DNA from: Nitrospirae bacterium RIFCSPHIGHO2_01_FULL_66_17
Lineage (GTDB): Bacteria > Nitrospirota > Nitrospiria > 2-01-FULL-66-17
Assembly (NCBI GenBank): GCA_001803875.1
Contig: MHEO01000002.1
Location: 13,566-19,208, forward strand
Direction: 5' to 3'
Length of the DNA stretch: 5,643 bases
Shown here: positions 1-3,877 of the stretch, piece after piece
Layout of the letters: each line of letters starts with the position of its first letter
How positions within the stretch are numbered: the stretch's first letter is position 1
Position numbers and translations under genes: made by a program
The notes under the pieces: model-generated
The model's input: only the letters and a program-made list of their open reading frames with translations
What the model was told of the DNA's origin: nothing
Databases searched by the model: none

Positions 1-183
1 GTCGCCTGGCTGGCACCGTCTCCGAAGGGATTTCTGATCGGGATCACATGGGATCAGACGATCGATCCCGAGACGCATCCCGCGCTCGCGGCCTACGTGG
101 ATCCGCGCCCGCCGGCCAAGTCCGAGCGATCGGATCGCACGCCGGCGCCGCCTCGACGCCGGGCTGCGCGGTCGCGCCGGTGA
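1..183 (+). CDS. C-terminal end of an unidentified protein (5' truncated by window edge)
   Basis: The reading frame starting at base 1 is open to a TGA at 181-183 and gives 60 residues with no start needed inside the window, so the gene begins upstream. Almost every codon ends in G or C, as in glnD, which supports real coding. The piece starts with a hydrophobic, aromatic stretch (VAWLAPSPKGFLIGITW, residues 1-17) that looks like the end of a folded domain, followed by an acidic turn (DPETHP, residues 22-27). From about residue 34 it becomes a low-complexity tail rich in Pro, Arg and Ala, with about ten Arg among the last 20 residues. Such basic tails are usually disordered and may bind nucleic acid or acidic lipid, but that is inference. 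I do not recognise the family. It converges with the minus-strand zinc-ribbon gene, with 11 bases between the two stop codons. Confidence 0.6.
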   Translation, partial: VAWLAPSPKGFLIGITWDQTIDPETHPALAAYVDPRPPAKSERSDRTPAPPRRRAARSRR

Positions 184-203
184 CGAACGCCCGCCTACCG
201 GCG
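175..203. other. Inverted repeat spanning the convergent stop codons
   Basis: CGCCGGT (175-181) and ACCGGCG (197-203) are perfect 7-bp inverted repeats around a 15-nt loop, covering both the TGA of the plus-strand gene and the TAG of the minus-strand gene. An alternative shorter hairpin is CCGCC (191-195) with GGCGG (200-204). On the plus strand a T5 run follows at 216-220, but 11 bases beyond the stem, so this is not a canonical intrinsic terminator. It may be a weak or bidirectional 3'-end structure, or chance in GC-rich DNA. Confidence 0.25.
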
Positions 204-611
204 GCAGACCAGCAGTTTTTCGCCCTGCGCGAATGCCACGTGGATTTTGTTGCCGGGGAGGAGATGGGTGACGACGCCCCGCCCGAACGTGGTGTGCTCG
301 ATCACGTCGTGTTCCTTAAACGCCCCTGACAGGCTGTACGGAAGGCCTTTCTGGCTGGCCGTCATGGCGAGCAACTTTTCGTACGTCGCTTCCTGGGCGA
401 TCTGCGCCGCGGGTTTTCGAGGCGTCTTGGGTTTGATCGGACGCGCGGGGTCGAGGTATCGATGAATCGTCCCGCAGGTGTTGCATTTGACCTTGGCGAC
501 GCGCTGCTTGACCTTGGAGACGACCGTGTGCGCGAGCGCCTGCTTGCACTTGGTGCACGAGGAGACGATTTCCTCCATCACCGCTGCGGTTCCGTTCTGT
601 TCAGCTACCAT
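195..611 (-). CDS. Zinc-ribbon protein with UvrD/PcrA-tail-like (Tudor-type) C-terminus, 138 aa
   Basis: The protein has an N-terminal four-cysteine zinc ribbon, C19-x2-C22 and C43-x2-C46, with a Lys-rich connector between the pairs. A Pro/Lys-rich linker follows (residues about 54-68), then a probable helix (69-88). The C-terminal module (about 98-138) has HDVIEHTTFGRGVVTHLLPG followed by a beta strand, IHVAFAQGEKLLV. This matches the pattern H-x-x-FG-x-G-x-V...V-x-F-x-x-G-x-K-x-L seen in the Tudor-like tails of UvrD/PcrA helicases, which contact RNA polymerase, and loosely that of CarD-type proteins. A cytoplasmic nucleic-acid or RNA-polymerase-associated role is therefore inferred, not proven. 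I chose the ATG at 611 because AAAGGA lies just upstream (AGGA with a 5-nt gap). The longer TTG start at 686 would overlap glnD and sits inside the -35 box of the likely promoter. A third option is the ATG at 578. The gene is divergent from glnD and convergent with the upstream partial gene. Confidence 0.85.
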   Translation of the reverse strand: MVAEQNGTAAVMEEIVSSCTKCKQALAHTVVSKVKQRVAKVKCNTCGTIHRYLDPARPIKPKTPRKPAAQIAQEATYEKLLAMTASQKGLPYSLSGAFKEHDVIEHTTFGRGVVTHLLPGNKIHVAFAQGEKLLVCRR

Positions 612-617
612 ACCCGT

Positions 618-631
618 CCTTTCGCGAAAGG
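618..631. promoter_or_regulatory. Perfect 14-bp palindrome over the zinc-ribbon gene's ribosome site
   Basis: CCTTTCGCGAAAGG is a perfect palindrome lying between the predicted transcription start (about 650) and the ATG at 611 of the minus-strand gene. Its 3' arm on that strand supplies the AAAGG of the Shine-Dalgarno sequence. It could be a dimeric repressor's DNA operator. In the mRNA it could instead be a 5-bp hairpin with a CGCG loop that masks the ribosome site. Both roles are inference; only the symmetry and position are seen. Confidence 0.45.
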
Positions 632-656
632 TCTCATCCTTCTCAAGCAACTCTGC

Positions 657-686
657 ATCATACTGGTTTTCGGAGGCGAAAGTCAA
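657..686 (-). promoter_or_regulatory. Sigma70-like promoter for the zinc-ribbon gene, overlapping the glnD start
   Basis: Read on the minus strand, TTGACT (686-681) is followed after 18 bp by TATGAT (662-657); each box matches the consensus at five of six bases. Transcription would start near 650 and give a leader of about 39 nt before the ATG at 611. The -35 box covers the first base of the glnD ATG, and the spacer covers the glnD ribosome site. This placement also argues against the TTG at 686 being the start of the minus-strand protein. Confidence 0.6.
672..676 (+). promoter_or_regulatory. glnD ribosome binding site
   Basis: GGAGG sits 9 nt before the ATG at 686 and fixes that codon as the start. 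I see no convincing plus-strand -35/-10 pair for glnD in the 74-bp gap. The best -10-like hexamer is CATACT at 659-664, without a matching -35, so the glnD promoter may lie further upstream, inside the zinc-ribbon gene. Confidence 0.75.
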
Positions 687-3385
687 TGTTAACGCCCGCC
701 GAGTGTGAGGCGCTGGCCGCCGCGAGCGGCGATCCGGCGCGGCTCCGCGAGCTGATCGCGGCGCGCCGCGAGGCCATCCGCCTGGAGCACGCGCGGCATC
801 GGTGCGGAGGCGAGACGGTGGCGGCGTTGACCGCGCTCATGGACGCGGTGCTCCGCGCGCTGTATCGGCGGGTGGTCGTCGCCGGCGACGCGCTGGATCG
901 GCCGGGGTCGGGGTGCGCCGTGGTGGCCGTGGGCGGGTACGGCCGGGGCGAGCTGTTTCCCGCGTCCGACATCGACCTCATGTTTCTCCACGATCCGGCG
1001 GCGCGCGGTGAGGGGCTGGCGGTGAGCAAGGGGCTGCTCCATCCCCTGTGGGATCTGGGGTACACCGTCGGACACAGCCTGCGCCGCATCCGTGATTGCC
1101 TGGAACTCGGCCGCCGCGACGCGACGATTCGAACGGCGCTCATGGAGGCGCGCTGGCTGGCCGGAGATCGGACGCTGTACGAGACGTTCGAGCGGGCGTT
1201 CGGCGCGCAGTTGCGCAAGGAGTCCCGTTCCTACCTCGCGCAGAAACTCGCCGAGCGGCAGGGCGGCCACGACCGCTACGGTTCCACCGTCTACCTGCTG
1301 GAGCCCGACATCAAGAAGAGCAAGGGCGGGTTGCGGGACCTCCACTACGTGGCCTGGCTCGGGCGCGCGTGCTACGGAGCGAAGTCGCTGGACGAGCTGG
1401 CCGCTCGCGGCCTCCTGACCGCCTCCGAGTTCCGCGATCTCACCGAGGCGCGGGAGTTTCTGGGGGTGATTCGCAACGAGATGCACTTTCACGCCGGCAA
1501 GGCGGGGGACGTCCTGACGTTCGACGAGCAGGTCCGCCTGGCCCGGTTCTTCGGGTACGAGGATCGCCCGCACCTGCTCGGGGTCGAGCGGTTCATGCAG
1601 CAGTACTACCGTCTCTCCACGGCGTTGCACGAAACCAGCGAGCGTTTCATCCGGCGGTTGCAGCGTCCGACCATGTGGCGGCGGCTCACGACGGCCGTCA
1701 CGGCCCGTGACGTCGAGAAGGTGTTCGTGGTCACACGGGACGCGGTGTCGGTCCCCGAGCGTCACCGCGCCGCCTTTCTCGTGGATCCCGGCGCGGTGCT
1801 GACGCTCTTCGCCGTGGCGCAGGCGCAGGGGCGCCCCATCGCGGAATCGGCGCTGGACCTGGCGCACCACGCCCTATCGGGCGGGCCGTCGCCATGGCTC
1901 GCGGCGCCCGAGGCGCAGCGGCGGTTCTTTCAACTGTTCGCGAGCCCGGGAATCGGACGCACGTTGGACATGATGCACCGGGTGGGCCTCCTCGAGCAGA
2001 TCCTTCCGGAATTTGCGAGCGCCAAGGGGTTGATGCAGTTCAACCAGTACCACAAGTACACCGTCGACGTGCACAGCATCCGCGCCGTGCAGGCGGCGTG
2101 CGACCTGGCGGGAGGGGCCGGGCGGATCGCCGGCGCCTATCGGGGGATCCAGCGGAAGGATATCCTGCATCTGGCGCTCCTGCTTCACGACATCGGGAAG
2201 GGCAAGGGCGGCGATCACAGCCTGATCGGAGAGGACATTGCCGCTCGGGTGGCGGATCGGCTGGCGCTCGACCCGCACGAACGCCACCTGTTGACGTTTC
2301 TCGTCCGCCATCATCTCCTCATGTCGCACATCGCGTTTCGCCGGGACCTCAGCGACGAGAAGGTGTTGGTGCGGTTTGCGCGCCAGGTGGGGCAACCGGA
2401 TTTGCTCCGGAAGTTCCTCGTGTTCACCTACGCGGACATCCAGGCCGTCGGACCCGGGACGTGGACCGCGTGGAAGGAAGACCTCCTGGTCGATCTGTAC
2501 GCCAGAGCCATGGATGCCGTGGCGGGCGCCCGCGCGGTGGGGGACGAGGCGGCCCGTTCGGCGGCGGCCGCGGCAGCGGTGCGCGCGCAGGCGGGAGACC
2601 GGTTCCCCGCGCTGTGGCTGGATCGGCAATTCGATGCCATGCCCGTTCGGTATCTCCTCGTCACCCCGCCGGACCAGATCATCGAGCATCTCGAACTCGT
2701 CCATCGGTTGCCGCCCGACGGGGTGTTGGTCGAGTCGCGGTGGGTGGCCGATCAACAGACCACGGAATTGACCGTGGCGACGTTCGACGCCATCATCCCC
2801 GGCCTCTTTTCCAAATTGGCCGGGGCGCTCGCGGCCCTGGGGTTCCAGATCTTGAGCGCCCAGGTGTTCACCCGCCTCGACGGCGTCGTCATCGACACGT
2901 TTCACGTGCAGGATCCCGATTACGTCGGGCGGCCGCCGCACGAGCGCACGACCGAGCTGAGACGGACGCTGGCCTCGGTGGTGACCGGTCACCACCGGGT
3001 CGAGGACCTGTTCGCGCGCGGCGCCAGGCTGCCGCGCCTGCGCGCCCTGCCCCACGGTCTGGAACCCACCCAGGTCGAGGTCGACAACGAGACGTCGGAC
3101 GACTTTACGATCATCGACGTGTTCGCGGCGGACGCGCAGGGCCTTCTCTACGTCATCACGCGGACCCTGTTCGAGCTCGGCCTGTCGATTTATTCGTCCA
3201 AGATCTCCACCCGGCTCGACCAGATCGTCGACGTGTTTTACGTGCAGGATGCGAAGGGCGGCAAGATCATCGACCCCGATCGCATCCACGAGATCAAGGA
3301 ATCGCTGATCGCCGCGGTGGATCGCTACGTGGATCAGTCGTCGGGGTGGTCCGAGGCGGAGGCCCGGATCGCCTCTCCCACGTGA
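686..3385 (+). CDS. glnD: Bifunctional PII uridylyltransferase / uridylyl-removing enzyme GlnD, 899 aa
   Basis: GlnD senses glutamine. When glutamine is low it uridylylates the trimeric PII proteins (GlnB/GlnK) using UTP, and when it is high it removes UMP, thereby steering glutamine synthetase, ammonium transport and NtrBC. It acts in the cytoplasm. All four domains are visible in order. The nucleotidyltransferase domain has GGYGRGEL (83-90) and SDIDL (94-98), whose D95 and D97 are the metal-binding carboxylates, and the family block LEPDIKKSKGGLRDLH (205-220). The HD phosphohydrolase domain (about 460-580) has H463, the LLLHDIGKGKGGDHS block with H501-D502 and H511, and RHH (541-543), followed by the conserved DIQAVGPGTWTAWK (584-597). 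Two ACT domains (about 695-765 and 806-880) bind glutamine. The length is normal for the family (about 850-950), and no key residue is missing, so both activities should be intact. The start is the ATG with GGAGG 9 nt upstream. An Ala-rich stretch (610-635) precedes the ACT region. No PII, amtB or glnA gene is adjacent. Confidence 0.97.
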   Translation: MLTPAECEALAAASGDPARLRELIAARREAIRLEHARHRCGGETVAALTALMDAVLRALYRRVVVAGDALDRPGSGCAVVAVGGYGRGELFPASDIDLMFLHDPAARGEGLAVSKGLLHPLWDLGYTVGHSLRRIRDCLELGRRDATIRTALMEARWLAGDRTLYETFERAFGAQLRKESRSYLAQKLAERQGGHDRYGSTVYLLEPDIKKSKGGLRDLHYVAWLGRACYGAKSLDELAARGLLTASEFRDLTEAREFLGVIRNEMHFHAGKAGDVLTFDEQVRLARFFGYEDRPHLLGVERFMQQYYRLSTALHETSERFIRRLQRPTMWRRLTTAVTARDVEKVFVVTRDAVSVPERHRAAFLVDPGAVLTLFAVAQAQGRPIAESALDLAHHALSGGPSPWLAAPEAQRRFFQLFASPGIGRTLDMMHRVGLLEQILPEFASAKGLMQFNQYHKYTVDVHSIRAVQAACDLAGGAGRIAGAYRGIQRKDILHLALLLHDIGKGKGGDHSLIGEDIAARVADRLALDPHERHLLTFLVRHHLLMSHIAFRRDLSDEKVLVRFARQVGQPDLLRKFLVFTYADIQAVGPGTWTAWKEDLLVDLYARAMDAVAGARAVGDEAARSAAAAAAVRAQAGDRFPALWLDRQFDAMPVRYLLVTPPDQIIEHLELVHRLPPDGVLVESRWVADQQTTELTVATFDAIIPGLFSKLAGALAALGFQILSAQVFTRLDGVVIDTFHVQDPDYVGRPPHERTTELRRTLASVVTGHHRVEDLFARGARLPRLRALPHGLEPTQVEVDNETSDDFTIIDVFAADAQGLLYVITRTLFELGLSIYSSKISTRLDQIVDVFYVQDAKGGKIIDPDRIHEIKESLIAAVDRYVDQSSGWSEAEARIASPT

Positions 3386-3398
3386 TGCGATGCTGAGG

Positions 3399-3417
3399 CC
3401 GTTTCATCCGGAGACGG
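3399..3417 (+). other. Small hairpin in the glnD 3' region
   Basis: CCGTTTC (3399-3405) pairs with GAGACGG (3411-3417), seven pairs including one T-G wobble, around a 5-nt loop. It starts 14 nt after the glnD stop. No T-tract follows, so it may help stabilise or end the glnD transcript but is not a standard intrinsic terminator. Confidence 0.25.
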
Positions 3418-3425
3418 TGAGGTAT

Positions 3426-3459
3426 AAAAACAGCCCAGCCCCCGACGGGGGCTGGGCTG
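3426..3459 (-). terminator. Intrinsic terminator of the minus-strand small membrane protein gene
   Basis: A perfect 13-bp GC-rich stem, 3431-3443 pairing with 3447-3459 around a GAC loop, is flanked at 3426-3430 by AAAAA. On the minus strand this reads stem-loop followed by TTTTT, the textbook Rho-independent form. It begins 30 nt after the TGA (3492-3490) of the 52-aa gene. On the plus strand only GATTG follows, so it would be a poor intrinsic terminator for glnD, although the stem could still mark that transcript's 3' end. Confidence 0.85.
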
Positions 3460-3489
3460 GATTGACGGCATGCGTACCGTCGGACGCGT

Positions 3490-3648
3490 TCAGGCGGCCT
3501 TGCGGTGGCCGGATTTGTGTTCTTTCTTGCGTTTCCCGCCCATCCCAGGCGGCTCGAGCTGAAACAGTTCGTATCCAAAGTAGGCGACCCAGGCGATGCC
3601 TCCCGCGATCGCCGCGAATGCCAACGCTGCCAGCCCCAAATCGTCCAT
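3490..3648 (-). CDS. Small single-span membrane protein, 52 aa, function unknown
   Basis: The protein starts MDDLGL and has one strongly hydrophobic segment rich in Ala, Gly and aromatic residues (about 5-28, including FAAIAGGIAWVAYFGY), long enough to cross the inner membrane. A short turn with LEPPGMGG (31-38) leads into a Lys/Arg/His-rich tail (39-52). The charge pattern, acidic N-terminus and basic C-terminus, predicts an outside N-terminus and a cytoplasmic tail. The ATG at 3648 is chosen because GGAGG (3660-3656 on the minus strand) lies 7 nt upstream. A longer frame back to a TTG at 3768 exists, but its extra 40 codons lack the GC-ending bias and would read through that ribosome site. 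A clear terminator follows the stop codon, which strongly supports a genuine transcribed small gene. It converges with glnD and is divergent from the propeller gene. I do not recognise the family; a small subunit or stabiliser of a membrane complex is possible but unproven. Confidence 0.75.
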   Translation of the reverse strand: MDDLGLAALAFAAIAGGIAWVAYFGYELFQLEPPGMGGKRKKEHKSGHRKAA

Positions 3649-3655
3649 GTCCGTC

Positions 3656-3660
3656 CCTCC
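3656..3660 (-). promoter_or_regulatory. Ribosome binding site deciding the start of the 52-aa membrane protein
   Basis: On the minus strand, GGAGGGAGGGACGGAC immediately precedes the ATG at 3648. The second GGAGG (3660-3656) has an ideal 7-nt spacing; the first (3664-3660) has 11. This doubled purine-rich site favours the short 52-aa form over the longer open frame. Confidence 0.65.
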
Positions 3661-3787
3661 CTCCGTGCGACGCCCTTGTCGGTGCGTCGGGTGAATGTGG
3701 AAAGCTATCAACCAGTGAAAGCAAAAAAAAGGCCATACCGCGCGATCGGGGAATGTGCAAAGAATCAACGGATCAGGTCTCTTGGGA

Positions 3788-3816
3788 TTGCCGATGGGAT
3801 TCGGCGAATTGGCCGA
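3788..3816 (+). promoter_or_regulatory. Alternating hairpin element in the propeller gene's leader
   Basis: Three evenly spaced segments, GCCGA (3790-3794), TCGGC (3801-3805) and GCCGA (3812-3816), are separated by 6 nt each. The middle one can pair with either neighbour, so two mutually exclusive hairpins are possible. The first is extended by TT/GA to 7 pairs including one wobble (3788-3794 with 3801-3807). This layout recalls attenuator or switch leaders, but no T-tract terminator is attached and the stems are short, so function is inferred only. Confidence 0.3.
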
Positions 3817-3836
3817 AAATTGCCAGAGTGGGTAAT

Positions 3837-3849
3837 GCGGGGAAGCCGC
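3837..3849 (+). other. Hairpin just upstream of the propeller gene's ribosome site
   Basis: GCGG (3837-3840) pairs with CCGC (3846-3849) around a GGAAG loop, extended by one T-G wobble. It ends 11 nt before the GGGGAG ribosome site (3860-3865). The loop itself contains a GGAAG purine run. Short GC stems are frequent in such DNA, so this is weak evidence for translational control. Confidence 0.2.
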
Positions 3850-3877
3850 GAGGGGACCAGGGGAGCGGGTCGTGCGA

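Larger units (their letters stand above)
3649..3877. other. Divergent intergenic region, 229 bp, with leader structures
   Basis: This gap separates the minus-strand membrane protein gene from the plus-strand propeller gene and must hold both promoters. It is richer in A/T than the genes and carries an A8 run (3723-3730). I found no strong -35/-10 pair on either strand. Weak candidates are TTGGGA (3782-3787) with GCGAAT (3804-3809) after 16 bp on the plus strand, and TTGCAC with TATGGC after 17 bp on the minus strand upstream of the A8 run. Hairpin-forming segments at 3788-3816 and 3837-3849 lie in the probable leader of the propeller gene. The small open frames in this stretch lack coding bias and look spurious. 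Confidence 0.5.

Noticed and set aside
34..57. Inverted repeat CTGATC...GATCAG with repeated GGGATC between
   Set aside because: It lies inside the open coding frame of the first gene and is explained by frequent GATC-containing codon pairs; no sign of an operator context.
36..136. Dense cluster of eight GATC sites, reminiscent of an oriC or Dam-regulated region
   Set aside because: GATC is frequent throughout this window, including about thirty in glnD, because of codon use (GAT followed by C, and ATC after G). The cluster lies in coding sequence and no DnaA boxes were seen.
195..686. 163-aa form of the zinc-ribbon protein starting at TTG 686
   Set aside because: The TTG lies in the -35 box of the likely promoter, lacks a ribosome site and overlaps the glnD ATG; ATG 611 has AGGA at 5 nt.
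1874..3289. Long open frames antisense to glnD and in its other plus frames (for example 1874-3289 minus, 1894-3396 plus)
   Set aside because: These are GC-rich shadow frames with Arg/Gly/Pro/Ala-rich translations and no recognisable domains, while the glnD frame carries all family motifs.
3490..3768. 92-aa form of the small membrane protein starting at TTG 3768
   Set aside because: The extra codons lack GC-ending bias and run through the strong GGAGG ribosome site that precedes ATG 3648.
3714..3800. Resemblance to a c-di-GMP-I (GEMM) riboswitch: GCAAA, GCAAAG and GGATTGCCGA in order
   Set aside because: The GAAA tetraloop stem, the conserved GGGACGCAAAGCC block and the closing stem are not present; only short words match.
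3810..3824. Sigma54-like -24/-12 motif TGGCCGAAAATTGCC upstream of the propeller gene
   Set aside because: The GG and GC dinucleotides are separated by 9 bp, not the 10 bp that sigma54 holoenzyme strictly needs, and no enhancer-like site was seen.
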